Assembly: GCF_000001735.4 (NCBI RefSeq)
Contig: NC_003076.8
Coordinates: 25,175,835-25,239,834, forward strand
Source: Arabidopsis thaliana
Taxonomy: Eukaryota > Streptophyta > Magnoliopsida > Brassicales > Brassicaceae
Reading direction: 5' to 3'
Length of the DNA stretch: 64,000 bases
Position numbers and translations under genes: made by a program
Shown here: positions 16,135-28,918 of the stretch, one piece after another
Numbering within the stretch: position 1 is the stretch's first letter
Layout of the letters: each line of letters begins with the position of its first letter
The notes under the pieces: generated by a model
What the model was told of the DNA's origin: nothing
Seen by the model: the letters and a program-made list of their open reading frames with translations, nothing else
The model's database searches: none

Positions 16135-19011
16135 ATGGCTTCTGTTCCGGTGAGACCTCTACCTCTTCTTCGCCGGAACATCACCTCGACGACGGCTTCG
16201 AAATCATCTCCAATGCTCGCCAACGTTTCGAGCCGGCATTCTCTCGGGATCTCTACGTATGATGAATTTTTGAAGCAAATAAAAACTCCGGCAACTGTGA
16301 ACCACCGGCGGCGAGTAAGTACGGTGGTGGCGTCGGCGGGAAACTTGACGGCGCCGTCGTGGGATTCGTGGAAGCCTGATAAGACGGCGGCGGCTACGGC
16401 TCTTTTGCTGAGTGACGTCATATGGCCTGCTGCTGGTTAGTCATTTAAAAAGAATTACTATTTACTAATTACTAATTTAGTGATTTAAGATCACAATTTA
16501 ATTAGTATTTTTTTGTCAAATGCTTTGAGATATATAATTCTTTTACTAATGTTTTCTCGATCGTCAAAAATTGATTGCTCAATCAGAAGAACTACAAGAG
16601 GCGATTAGGGTAAAAAAAAGAAGAGAGAAGAAGTGCACAAAAGAAAATAAAATTAGAAAATTAATGGACAATTATAATATTAATTAATTTCTGACTGACT
16701 AAAAGATGAGTATAGAAAAAATATGGAGAGAGTCAGAGAGAGAATGTGTCTTTTCTTAAGGCCAAAAGGTCATTCATATGAACCTTTACCGTTCGAATTT
16801 GACCAATTTTATTGTATTTTACCTTGAACTAGCTAGCTTAGTATTTGACTATAAATGGTGTGATTTACAAAAAAATAATCTAAAAAATTAGAATAGAACT
16901 CTAAATAATTTGATAAAAGATATTAATTACCTCAAAAGTATGAAAATTAGTTTATGACATAAATATATTCAAAGATTAAGTAACTGTTAGTTAAAAGTTG
17001 AATATCTGTATCTAAAAAAAAAAGAGTTAAATAATTGAATCGTGGCATGTTGTATTTGAATATGTTTGCAAATTACCTTAATGATGGGAAATATGCATGC
17101 AAGTCAAACTCATTTGTTCGTGAGAGAATCTTAGTTTGCGTTTAGTCAAACCCTATGCTGACAGAGAGCTTATATTATTTATTATTCAAGGTTTATAGCT
17201 GACTTCATCCTATTATTATGAAACTATATTCATCTGTGTCTCAGCTATAGTTAGTTAATTAATTACCCATCTACGGTTTCAACTTGATCTGAATTTTAGC
17301 GGACCATGTTGTCATGTAATATATTTGGATTCAATTTTGTTATAGGTATTGTATCTTATTCATATGTAACTCTTTTGTTAGAGCCTTTACAAAAAATGTG
17401 AGTAGTGATAATACCGTTTGTTTTGGTTTCTTAATTGAATTTTGTTTTATGAGTAGGAGCGTTTGCGGCAATGGCATTATTGGGAAGAATGGATCAAATG
17501 CTATCTCCGAAAGGCATTTCAATGTCAGTTGCACCACTTGGCGCAGTCTCCGCCATTCTTTTCATCACCCCTTCTGCTCCTGCTGCTCGGGTAAATCTTT
17601 AGTTAACCGTTTTTCCATATAATAGCGGTCTAATTATATTTGCGGTTAAACGCAAACGCTTCATTGTCTTTTCTGTGAGACAAAAAATGCAAATACCAAA
17701 AGTGAGTTGTTAGGATTTGGATGGTGTGTAACAAACATAGAGGAATTGAATAATCAAAAGTAGAAAGTAGTGGTTAGAGGAGACATTTTCCCACTAAGTT
17801 CTATATCCATAAGCTAGTTGAAGATTTTCTTCTAATTTTGTTCTTGTGCTTACACTTTTCTATGGAATAAATCTAGAGGTCCACTATTTTATCGTTGATT
17901 GATACTTTCATATATTTGGATAATTAGTCACAACCTATTTCAGCCATCTTCTCATGTTTAGATTGGAAAGAGATGCCATCACATCAAGTTAAAATAGAAA
18001 CTTGAAGTACTAGTAATTGGTAATTTGTCATCGTATCAGTTATTTAACTGATTAATTGAGGAGTGTGTTTTGTGTTTCTTATATTTTCAGAAATACAATA
18101 TATTTTTGGCTCAAATAGGTTGTGCTGCGATTGGGGTGGTAGCTTTCTCCGTCTTCGGCCCAGGCTGGCTCGCCCGGAGTGTCGCCCTCGCCGCTTCCAT
18201 CGCTTTTATGGTCATTACTCGTGCCAATCACCCTCCTGGTAAATATTTACTTCTTTAAATTTTTACCGAAATCAGAAATTGTTTTCTTGATTCAAAGTTT
18301 TTGAACTCTTTTTCATAAAATGATATAATTTCACATGTTCGATTTTTGACATTGTTATTATAAAAAGGAAAAATGATGCAAATGAATATTTTTTTTTTAA
18401 AAACATCTGACTTAGTGATTTTTAGCCCATATTATTTTAAGGAAAGATTTGAATCAAACCAAAAAGCCCAAAAAGAAACCATTTATTCACCCATGATCTG
18501 AAAAATGTAATAAATAATCTGGCCCCCGCGACTTTAGGTATACCTTCATAAATAACCTGAAACTTTTGGTTGGAGCAGAAACGTCCCCTTTATATATACT
18601 CTTCACAATTTTCTCAGTCTCTTTAATTAAGAAAGAAAGTCAAATGCGATTTTATTATTATTATTTGCTTCTCGTCAATTAATTTACATATTTTGAGAGT
18701 TGATATTGATTATTATCTATAATTCATCTGATAAAATTACAGCGGCGAGCTTACCACTAATGTTCATAGATGGAGCAAAGTTCCATCACTTGAATTTCTG
18801 GTACGCATTGTTCCCAGGTGCAGCTGCTTGTGTCATCCTCTGCCTTCTCGTAAGTTTTGTAATTCTCAAAAACAATAAAATCAAGATAATGTTTAATGGC
18901 GAATATTTTGGTTATAAGATTTAACGTGATAATTAAGTACTAATCTGATTCAAATTGATTTCTTGGCAGCAATCGATCGTATGTTACTTGAAGGAAAACA
19001 TGAAATTTTGA
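16135..19011 (+). CDS. NITR2;1: HPP-family integral membrane protein, plastid nitrite transporter type
   Basis: Exons 16135-16435, 17457-17590, 18091-18238, 18743-18849 and 18970-19011 join to 244 codons (243 aa). The N-terminus is rich in Ser, Thr and Arg and lacks acidic residues over its first 50 residues, as in a chloroplast transit peptide. Four hydrophobic segments follow. The signature ANHPPAAS spans the third intron and names the HPP family. From family knowledge, plant HPP proteins act as nitrite transporters of the chloroplast envelope, bringing nitrite from cytosolic nitrate reductase to plastid nitrite reductase. I recognise this gene as At5g62720. The ATG at 16135 is chosen because the upstream in-frame ATG would add a hydrophobic stretch before the transit peptide. 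Intron 1 is long (1021 bp). Confidence 0.88.
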
Positions 19012-21725
19012 TGAATCACCAAGCGACATGTACGATCGAATTAATGATATATATAATACATACATATCGATGGAAATCTTGTGAAAATATTTGATTCATA
19101 TGTATACACTTGATGAACGTATGTAAATGACTAAATAATTATTAAGTTCATTCAATATTATCGTGGTCTTCTCCGATTCCTTATTATCATTTTCCTAATT
19201 CTTACATAATTAACAGTTTAACACCTCATACAAAGGATTATACGAGTTAATTATTTTCGCTCCATAAATTTCCAAAATTACGTAACATTGTGTCTTTGTG
19301 ATATGCCTGTAACAAAAATATATGTATCAATTGTGTTTTAAAGATGGACTGTTTGGCAAATTGTTTGGACGGCTGTCGTGGTGAGCTTGAATTTCCTAAT
19401 AAGGGTATACGAAAACCTAATTTGTTCAGGAAAATAGAGATAATACTTATTTTATTTTGATAAAGAAACATACTACTTGACGAAAAAACGAAAACAAAAG
19501 AAACATATACTACTTATTTCATTTTCATTTGTTTTTGTATTCAACAAAGTACGCAATTGAATTCACATTCACCGTACGTATGAGAAAACTTAGTCTACGA
19601 TATTTTTCTGAATTTATGTGAAGAAAAAAGCTAAAAAGAAAATCAAAATATTTTATCAACATCTTACTGCTAACTTATTTATGACTAATCACCTTAATAA
19701 AAACCTGGTAAATTATGCATAACCCTTTTAACCTGATTCGGTTCTACTACTGTTAAAAAATTCAGATTCCGGTTGATAGATGTAAATATGTTTTAGTCTT
19801 TAGCTTCAAATCTTTAAGACCCAATGAAAGAAAATGGAGTTGGTGGAAAATTGAAATGCGAAAGCTGACTCCATCCATATATATTCTTAAATATTTCAGT
19901 GTCACCTTTCTAGTATTTCTTTTTATATTAAATGGATCCAATTTAACGTCTAGACTCTAGATGATAGAATTCAATAGGTTAAAACAAAGGTGGGGCCTTT
20001 CGTAAAATGGAGGAAGAACTAGGCCACCACCCAAATTAGATGATTGTAGAAGATGGTTACTAGTATTACATTATCGTACCGATTGATAAATTTTGCTGCT
20101 GACAAATTTTATCATCCACAAAAAGCGTTTTATAAAGAATGGAGTGTGGTTTGATCCAAAAAAAAAAGAAGAGAGAATGGAGTGTGGTTGTTGCAGTGGT
20201 GGTGGTGGCCCAAAATGACACACCCAATCTCATGGGGGAATCATTTACCAATGCATAAAAACCTTGTCTTATATGCACATATCAATAATGCATGAATAAC
20301 CCGGTTTTGATTGGTTTGTCTCCGACAGGTTAAACCGGTTTTGATTGATTTAAATTTGTTACCAAGCTCTAATCCGAAAAATTGAAAACAACATTCCTTT
20401 TGGTTATATTTCTTATCGATTCGGTTCGTAAACACACATTACTCATAGAAAGTTGCCAATGATGCGGTGCATAAATAGTTAGGTTAAAATTACTGGCGCG
20501 TGACAATGAAACAAGAATATCGTTATCACAAGAGTTAAATGTAGTAGACAACTTGCATATGAAATATTCATATCAATTGTTCTTTCAGTATTTATAATAA
20601 TAAAGACAGATTTCTATTTTGAGTATGAACCAATAAGATTTGAGAAATGGGTTGGGTCGTTCTCACCGCCTCTTTTACAACACGATCATTCACTATCAAA
20701 CCGATTAAAGCATTAACCGGTTTTACATTTCGAATTCTCCAATTACTAACAAAAAAATTCAATTTTCGAAGATATACGACGATATTCCACAAGATATTCT
20801 CGCTCGTGAAAGACCAACAAAAGGATACACTGTGGGTCTAAAAACTGGTTTAGCAATTGAATTTACATATAAACCAGAATAACCGCCTTAAATTGTGTGG
20901 ACCGTGGTATTTATCTGGTTAGTTGACTCAATTTCATGAAATATTAATTTCATCATAGACGATCCCCATAATTTCGTTACTAATGTAATGTGGGACTATG
21001 CAAGATTAAAGGTCAGTTTAAAGAAACCTCTCGCTATTTTCGTCTTAAACTAACGATGATACAAAAAAATGAAGAACCAATGTGTGAAGATATTTTTTGA
21101 CGAAATAAAAAAAGATTATGTGTTACAAGATCATTTGGTTTTAGTATTTTACACAGTTGCTAACCAAAAGCGCATTTTCCAATTCCATGGTGCCACACTG
21201 CCACTTAGCAAACGCATGTCCGTTAGACTCTTGATTATGGTTTATTTACGTGGACAACATTATAAAATGAATGACTTTAATTTCTTGTTTTTAAGAAATT
21301 TGAACTTCTAATTCAAACCCAATCGGTTGATTTATATATACCATCTACTAGATTCATCTCCATTTATACTCTGGAATATTCTAACATAGTTGATTGATTA
21401 TGAGAATCTTTTATCCAGTTTACGTTATAGAAATTTAGTAAACCAAAAGTAGCAAAAATTTGGGTAAGTTAAACTTCTAGGATATGTAGTTATGCACGGT
21501 GCCTTGTTAACGAGGAAAGAAACAGAGGACATACAAAAAAGAGTCAACATCAAAGACAGTAACAATGTTGTACTTTTAGTCTCTAGAGTTTTCGCTTGTT
21601 TGTAATAACCACACACCAAATTTTTTCCCTCACGTCCACTCTCTCTCCCCTCTCTATAAATGTCCACAAACTATACTGCCATTAATCATATACTTCACTT
21701 TCATTCTCCAAACAGCTGTTTCTTG
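19012..21725. other. Intergenic, no gene seen
   Basis: This 2.7-kb AT-rich stretch separates the HPP gene from the NPF transporter. Open frames up to about 80 codons occur but have no recognisable domains or good codon bias. Small direct repeats occur (for example a GAATGGAGTGTGGTT block near 20139 and 20176, and an ACCGGTTTTGATTG-type motif near 20300 and 20335). The last few hundred bases, including TCTCTATAAATG near 21652, look like the promoter of the NPF gene. Confidence 0.6.
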
Positions 21726-24199
21726 ATGATCATGTCTCTGGAGTTTGAACAAATGGTGAGTTTTAACTCTTTCGTCCAATTTTTTTAAATCCAGCTAAAA
21801 GTTCAGACTAGTATAAGCTAAGAGTTCGAAATGATTATTGATAATTTTTTGACAATTTTTGTGTGTGTAAATATATGTAGGATGAAGCAAACAGGTTAAG
21901 CGCGTGGAATGGTTACGTAGACTGGCGAAGTAGACCTGCGTTGCGTGGCCGCCATGGCGGTATGCTTGCTGCCTCGTTCGTCTTGGGTGAGTCATTCTTA
22001 CAAATCAAGAATATAGTTGTATACAAATTACTCTTTTTTTTTTCTTTTTACATGATATGCTTTACCATATCAAATGACAGTTTCAACTTAATATAATTGT
22101 TAAGAATCTCACGCCAAAAAGTTGATATTCACTCAAAATATGATTTATTAAAACTTAACTGGAGTATATATTAATTGATATGATGTATATTGTACGTTTT
22201 TAGTTGTGGAAGTGTTGGAGAACCTTGCGTTTTTAGCAAACGCGAGCAACCTAGTGCTGTATTTGTCAACAAAGATGGGATTTTCGCCGTCCGGAGCCGC
22301 AAATGCCGTAACCGCTTTTATGGGAACGGCATTTTTCTTGGCCCTTCTCGGAGGGTTTTTGGCAGACGCCTTCTTCACTACTTTCCATATCTATTTAGTC
22401 AGCGCCGCCATAGAATTCTTGGTAAGCAATTTAGTTAATGACTATATATTTTTAAAAATCAGTATATAAGGTGAGGTTAATTTAAACCTTTTTAAGAAGA
22501 AGAAAAATACCCTGCCTAAAACCAGGTCATTGGAAATAGACTTCAGACGCACGAGGATTTTCTCAAAAATTTCTCAAAAAATATTGAATGTTGATAGAAA
22601 AAACACAAAAATTCCTTCCATTTTTAGCATTATATTTGTTTCAATATGTATATAAATAAATGAAAACTCTATCTTTTCCTCTTTTTTTTTTCTTCTTCAA
22701 ACTGTGTAACAGACTAACAGGTGTATTCACACAAAACAGTCGTATTTTTTTTTAATATACATCAAATACTGATATAAAAATTTACATAGAAGCTCTAGTA
22801 TGAATATCTAACCTTTTAATTAAACCGCACTATTTTGTTGAACACACAGGGCTTGATGGTACTGACGGTCCAAGCCCACGAGCACTCTACCGAGCCATGG
22901 TCTCGTGTATTTCTATTTGTGGGTCTATATTTAGTAGCTCTTGGTGTCGGAGGAATAAAAGGCTCGTTGCCACCGCACGGAGCGGAACAGTTCGACGAAG
23001 AAACATCGAGTGGGAGGAGACAAAGATCTTTCTTCTTTAACTACTTCATATTTAGCCTCTCGTGCGGTGCCTTGATAGCCGTCACGGTCGTGGTCTGGCT
23101 CGAAGACAACAAAGGCTGGTCTTATGGCTTCGGTGTCTCCACAGCCGCGATCCTGATCTCGGTCCCGGTTTTCTTGGCCGGTTCTCGCGTTTATCGCCTC
23201 AAGGTTCCTAGTGGAAGTCCAATCACGACTCTGTTCAAAGTGTTAACCGCTGCTTTATACGCTAAATATAAGAAAAGAAGAACTTCAAGAATTGTTGTAA
23301 CGTGTCACACAAGAAATGATTGTGATGACAGCGTAACCAAACAAAACTGTGACGGAGATGATGGATTTCTCGGATCTTTCCTAGGTGAAGTTGTGAGAGA
23401 GCGTGAATCACTACCACGTCCACTCCGTTGTACGGAAGAGCAAGTCAAAGATGTGAAGATAGTCATCAAGATCCTACCTATTTTCATGTCTACCATTATG
23501 CTTAACTGTTGTCTAGCTCAGCTCTCGACGTTTTCCGTTCAACAAGCTTCCACAATGAACACAAAGCTCGGGTCCTTTACTGTCCCACCCGCGGCATTAC
23601 CAGTTTTTCCAGTGGTCTTCATGATGATCTTAGCTCCGACCTATAACCACCTCCTCCTCCCTCTAGCGAGAAAATCAACAAAAACCGAAACCGGCATAAC
23701 CCACCTTCAACGCATCGGAACAGGGCTAGTCCTTTCCATAGTCGCAATGGCGGTGGCAGCCTTAGTGGAAACAAAACGCAAGCACGTCGTTGTTAGTTGC
23801 TGCTCAAACAACAACTCATCTTCTTATTCTTCTTCGCCGCTTCCTATAACGTTTCTTTGGGTGGCTATTCAATATGTGTTTCTCGGATCAGCCGATCTAT
23901 TCACTCTAGCCGGTATGATGGAGTTTTTCTTCACCGAAGCTCCTTCTACCATGCGTTCCCTTGCAACCTCGCTCTCATGGGCGTCTCTTGCGATGGGATA
24001 TTACTTTAGCTCTGTTCTCGTCTCGGCTGTTAATTTCGTAACAGGCTTAAACCATCACAATCCATGGCTTTTGGGGGAGAATCTAAATCAGTACCATCTC
24101 GAGAGATTCTACTGGCTCATGTGTGTGCTTAGTGGGATTAATTTCTTGCATTATCTCTTTTGGGCTAGTCGTTATGTGTACCGGTCGAACCAAGGGTAA
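21726..24199 (+). CDS. NPF4.7: NPF (NRT1/PTR) family transporter, NPF4 clade
   Basis: Exons 21726-21755, 21881-21986, 22204-22421 and 22850-24199 give 567 aa from the ATG at 21726, or 565 aa from the in-frame ATG at 21732. The two starts cannot be told apart here. It is a 12-helix major-facilitator protein. Family marks include the PTR block LGVGGIKGSLPPHGAEQFDE, the following NYFIFSLSCGALIA, and a long central loop (around residues 230-280) rich in charged residues. The ExxE(R/K) proton-coupling motif of helix 1 reads EVLEN, so the basic residue is Asn. This is typical of the NPF4 group, some members of which carry abscisic acid or gibberellin. The substrate is not readable from sequence. 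Identity as At5g62730 is from memory. Confidence 0.9.
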
Positions 24200-25485
24200 A
24201 TCCTAAGCACATACATTGGTGGTATCAGACTATCAATTGTAATGAGTGAGCTTATTGTAGGGTAATTTGTTGTCTGTTAATGATCCGATTAGAAGAAGTC
24301 AAGGGATTAGTTTCTTGGAGAATAAGTTACTATGATGCTAGATTGGTTTTTAATTTTACGGCTAGGGTTATAAGTTGAACTAGCACAAATCCTATGCTCT
24401 TCAGGAATATGTCATTTAATAAAATTATAAAGACATTATTATTTTTATTTTTATTTAATACTCCATGAAAATTAATTGTAACGTTAGAAATTAATGGTTG
24501 TATTTGCTGCGTTTATCAAATAAATAATAGCAAGTGCATCTGTAAATCACAATTCACAACCGCTTTTTTACTTTTAAAGTTTTAACCACTGCCCAAAACA
24601 AATCAATCTCATAAGATGTTATGGTGGCAAGTAGTCCTTTTTTCATGTAACGTACGTAAAAGATTGACAAGTTGTAATTTGTAACTTGTAATGAAGCTTG
24701 GTTTGGATAACTACTGACTAAATAAAAATCAACCGAGTATTCTTTTCCGATGTATTTGTGGAATAAAATCTTCGACTTTTATCAATCAAAACTGACTCAA
24801 CAACTCATCCCTTACTTTTAAAATTCTCCAAATTTAGACCCTATAATGTTTATATTTATCACAGATATAACAGAAAACAGTTTTTCTTTTTCTTTTTTTT
24901 GTAGAAACAAATAATTATTCCTGAATCTAAAATAGAACAATAATGAAATTTATCATATTTCGTCAAGAGTTCCTGGTTTTTTTTAACCAATTAAAATTTA
25001 TATTGAGTATATTGTGTAAATAACAAATAAACTTAAGGGTAACAATTCGAAATAGTCGAAAGCTAGGGAGGTCTTTCTTGTATATAAAACCGTCTCTGCC
25101 CACTGAAATATCAACTTAGCTCATAAGCATATCTAATCGGAGCTCGGAGAAATTTCGGTAAAACCCTAATCATCATCTTCTCCTTTTGATCAATCTTATC
25201 TTCACATGAAAAATCTCTGTTCAAAGACATAGCTTTGTTCTGGAATTCCAAATTTTGGGGTTGATTTTGTATTTTCTGGGTACGCGAGATTAGATCGAGA
25301 TAGAAAAAAAAAGAGCGATCTTTTCTCATTAATTCCGGTTCGACATGGCTAGTTTCAGCTTAAATTTACAAGCTTTGAGTTCAGTATTTGTTCTTATGCT
25401 CATGATCTTCAGAATTTTCTCAATAAAAAATTTGATTTTTTGTTGTTGTTGTTGTTGATGGGATTAGGTTGTGAAGAGAAGAAAG
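24200..25485 (+). other. Intergenic and HIR1 leader with probable 5' UTR intron
   Basis: It contains the NPF 3' UTR, then AT-rich intergenic DNA. TATATAAAACCG near 25081 is a plausible TATA region for the next gene. The leader probably has an intron from about 25157 (ATTTCG|GTAAAACC) to 25468 (GGGATTAG|GTTGTG), just before the HIR1 start at 25486. This is inferred from splice-like sequence and the common presence of leader introns in such genes. Confidence 0.5.
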
Positions 25486-26701
25486 ATGGGGAATTTGTTT
25501 TGTTGTGTGCAAGTGGATCAATCAACGGTAGCGATAAAGGAAACATTCGGGAAATTCGAAGATGTTCTTGAGCCTGGTTGCCATTTTCTTCCATGGTGTC
25601 TTGGTAGTCAAGTTGCTGGTTACCTCTCTCTAAGGGTTCAGCAATTGGACGTTCGTTGCGAGACAAAGACTAAGGTTTTAGAATCATCTATTAACACTCT
25701 CTTTATCAGAAATTATGTTTTGATTAGTTTTAATCTTAGTTTTAATCTTCTTTGGTTTTGTGTTTTTGCAGGACAATGTGTTTGTTAATGTTGTTGCATC
25801 GATTCAGTACCGTGCTTTAGCTAATAAGGCAAATGATGCGTACTACAAGCTCAGTAACACAAGGGGTCAGATTCAAGCTTATGTGTTTGATGGTAAGTCT
25901 CATTGTTAAATAAACAAAAATATGTTCTAAATAATGAATTGATGTGTGCAAAATATTGATCATTCGGAGTTTTTGTTTGTTTTCCAGTTATTAGAGCGAG
26001 TGTCCCGAAGTTGCTTCTTGATGATGTCTTTGAGCAGAAGAATGATATTGCGAAAGCTGTTGAAGAGGAGCTCGAGAAGGTAGAATCTTTTTGTTTGTTT
26101 TGTTCTCTTTCTGCTTGTGTTAAGTTATGAGTGTTCAATTGTATCTCTGTTACTTGTGTAGGCAATGTCGGCTTACGGTTATGAGATTGTGCAAACTCTC
26201 ATTGTTGATATCGAGCCTGATGAACATGTCAAACGGGCCATGAACGAAATCAACGCTGGTAACTAACAAAACTTCCCATCAGTTATATGTTCTTGTACTT
26301 GTAAATCATCGAGTCTGAGTTTCGGCTTCTTGTTTATAGCTGCAAGGATGAGATTGGCTGCAAACGAAAAGGCAGAGGCAGAGAAAATCCTACAGATTAA
26401 GAGAGCTGAAGGTGAAGCTGAGTCCAAGTACCTCTCTGGTCTTGGTATCGCCCGTCAGAGGCAGGCGATTGTCGATGGATTACGCGACAGTGTTTTGGGT
26501 TTCGCTGTGAATGTCCCTGGGACAACTGCTAAAGATGTGATGGACATGGTGCTAGTTACACAGTACTTTGACACAATGAAGGAGATTGGTGCTAGCTCCA
26601 AGTCGTCTGCCGTGTTCATACCTCATGGACCAGGAGCGGTTCGTGATGTGGCTTCTCAGATTAGAGATGGCCTTCTTCAAGGCTCGTCCGCAAACCTGTG
26701 A
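25486..26701 (+). CDS. HIR1: Hypersensitive-induced response protein (SPFH/band 7)
   Basis: Exons 25486-25674, 25772-25892, 25988-26079, 26162-26258 and 26340-26701 join to 287 codons (286 aa), the standard HIR length. The start MGNLFCC provides an N-myristoylation glycine and adjacent cysteines for S-acylation, so the protein is expected on the inner face of the plasma membrane. The SPFH/prohibitin domain fills roughly residues 5-190, followed by an Ala/Glu-rich helical region (residues about 185-230) used for oligomerisation. From family knowledge HIR proteins form membrane microdomain complexes and associate with immune receptors such as RPS2. Naming differs between sources (HIR1 or HIR4) for At5g62740. 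The ATG at 25486 is the first in the exon giving the acylation motif. Confidence 0.94.
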
Positions 26702-27842
26702 AGTGAATTCACTGATTATGTCCTCTTTTCTTTTGACTATGGTGTGATTATCATCTTCTTCTTTCTTTTGGATTATGTTCGAACTCTTTTGTTTTGGTTT
26801 TCTTATTTCTATTTGTATAGACTTATTGGGGGTTTATAATTCATATAGAATATTAAAACGTGTTTAGTACTAATTATTATTGTACACGAATTATGGTGGT
26901 GATAATCAAACTTGTGAACCTTAATTTAGAAGATTACAAGCACAGACTGAAATATTTCATGCTCTGTTATGTCAAATGAATAGTGAAATGACAGATTAAT
27001 AATAGTTTTATTGGTGTCAGTTTAAAGACAGGCTCTCTCAAATTTCTGAGTTACTTAAAGATTAGTAGTTTGTTAAGAATGTTTTGTTTCACATTCAACT
27101 AATTATTACGTAGGGTGAGGAAATTTCGCAGGAAACTTCCTTCACCTGCACGAAATTAGTGCTATTTCCTTTAAAAGCAAGAAGACATTGACAATGTCAT
27201 AAATTTTGCAGGGCCTTTTATATATGTGATCAATAATTCATCTCAAGAAGATAAAACTTTCACATGGTAACTCTAATAATGCAATAATTAATGGGCATAA
27301 GTAGGATGCTGATGTATGAACTTGGCACGATGCTTATTTCTATACTTAATGACACATGATCCTAGTAGCTAGAAGAAGATAATTCAGCTTTTTTGGTTAT
27401 TAGACATTGCAGAGTGTTATTTATTGTTTCCACTTTCATGGTGGAAGAGTTAATTACTATATTACCCCTCAGTTTTCTTCATTATTTTCAACCCAATACC
27501 AGTCTTCTCATCTGCATGTATTTTTATCATCTTTCAAAGCTTCTAATGTGTAATACGTCAGGGTCCAGTCTTGAGTTATTAAATCATAAACATGAACTTT
27601 ATAGTCCTTTCAATGTGGTATACATCAGCATTACCAATATGTATTAAGCTGAAACGTATTATATTAAAACAGTTTTTTTTGTACAATTTACAAACACATA
27701 GTATACAAGCAAACTCTGATTGGTATCAAACAAAACAAAACAAAGACCTATACCAAGATACGCTGAAAATAACATTCAGCAGCATTTGTTATTGACAAAT
27801 ATATTAGTTAACTTATTGTAGTATATAATTTGTGTATTTGAA
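26702..27842. other. Intergenic between convergent genes
   Basis: The 3' flanks of HIR1 (plus strand) and of the Lys-rich gene (minus strand) meet here. The sequence is AT-rich with no recognisable domain-bearing frame, RNA gene or substantial repeat. Confidence 0.65.
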
Positions 27843-28217
27843 TTAGTTAGTTGGTGGTGGTGCATCTACTGCAGCAGTACTAGGCTTAGCTTGTTCAGCA
27901 TCATGAATAAGCTTCACAATCTCATCTTTCTTTAAGACCATAGCTTGAATCTTTTCTTCAATCTTCTGAAGCTTCATCTTCAACTTCTCTGGATCTTTCT
28001 TATCTTCAGGGTTCTTCTCTTTCTTCGCTTTCTTATCTTTCTTCTTGCTCTTCTTCTCTTGATCTTCCCCTTCTTCTCCTCCACCATTTTTATCGTCCTC
28101 GTTCTTATCCTTCTTATCTTTATCCTTCTTCTTCTCCTTCTTCTCAGCTTTCTCAGCCTTGTTGTGTTCCTCTTCTTTGTTATCATGGTTCTTCACTTTC
28201 TCTTCTGTTTCTCCCAT
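27843..28217 (-). CDS. Small Lys/Glu/Asp-rich protein, single exon
   Basis: A 124-aa intronless frame starting MGETEEK. Residues about 8-80 are almost entirely Lys, Glu and Asp with a short Gly stretch (GGGEEGED). Residues 75-112 (beginning DPEKLKMKLQ) have hydrophobic spacing of an amphipathic or coiled-coil helix, and the C-terminus is Pro/Thr rich. The overall look is a disordered charged protein with a terminal dimerisation helix. I do not recognise a function. Similar charged low-complexity proteins occur in many plants. The frame is open on both strands because of the repetitive composition, but only the minus-strand product has a plausible start and end. I recall the locus as At5g62750. 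Confidence 0.75.
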   Translation of the reverse strand: MGETEEKVKNHDNKEEEHNKAEKAEKKEKKKDKDKKDKNEDDKNGGGEEGEDQEKKSKKKDKKAKKEKNPEDKKDPEKLKMKLQKIEEKIQAMVLKKDEIVKLIHDAEQAKPSTAAVDAPPPTN

Positions 28218-28895
28218 TATTCTTTATGAGTTTGATTTTGTTTTTCTTAGATAGTGCTTAAATCTAGAAAACTTTCTTACATATTTCTTGTAGAACTCAG
28301 AATTACCCTTTTATTACAAAGGATCTTCAGCTAATTTTGGACATAAAATGATCACATCCGTAGAAATTACTTGTATAACGAGAATTATGGAGTTTCGTAT
28401 GTTGCTTCCATATTTTACTATCTTTAGAATTTTAATTCTGTGGAATGATCAATCGTTTAAGCTCATCCATAGAGCCCCTAAGTAGTTGGTAATTGTTATA
28501 CATATATAAGACGAAGGTTTTCACAATGGTTAGATCTTAAGATTATCACTATAACTGCAGCGATCAATTAAACCTATGTAGTAAAAGGACCTTTTGGTTA
28601 TACAGATCAGCTTGGCGAAGAAAATAGCATTTAAATTCAAAAATTTATAAGATTTGATTATTTCCTCCAAATAATATCAATATTATACATGCATACACAA
28701 ATAAAAATTGGAAGAATTCACTTACTTATCCTTTGTAACGATTCTAAAAACACATTAAAACACAAAACAATGGATTATTTTTATTTTCTAAAGTTTCTCA
28801 ATTTTATTGGTCGATGTGAATGAAGAGAAGTGGGAACTGATAATTCTCGTGGATCAGGCAAAATAAATTTTGATTACCCGGAGAAAATCATACAC
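28218..28895. other. Intergenic, tail of the P-loop gene
   Basis: It lies upstream of the Lys-rich gene and downstream of the P-loop gene (both minus strand), so it combines the promoter of one and the 3' UTR of the other. It contains a 26-bp copy of the P-loop gene stop-codon region at 28719-28744. Nothing else is recognised. Confidence 0.6.
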
Positions 28896-28918
28896 TTACT
28901 TATCCTTTGTAACGATTC
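28719..28918. repeat. 26-bp direct repeat duplicating the 3' coding end
   Basis: The sequence beginning CACTTACTTATCCTTTGTAA and ending CGATTC occurs at 28719-28744 and again at 28893-28918. The second copy covers the final codons (IVTKDK) and TAA stop of the minus-strand P-loop gene. The first copy is about 150 bp further downstream in its 3' flank. It is a perfect short duplication. Confidence 0.85.

Noticed and set aside
27945-28229. Plus-strand hydrophobic open frame opposite the Lys-rich gene
   Set aside because: Its Leu/Phe-rich product is the mirror of Lys/Glu codons on the minus strand; there is no independent support.
28719-28918. The duplicated 26-mer as a possible CRISPR-like or array repeat
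   Set aside because: Only two copies, in a plant nuclear genome, with one copy explained as coding sequence.
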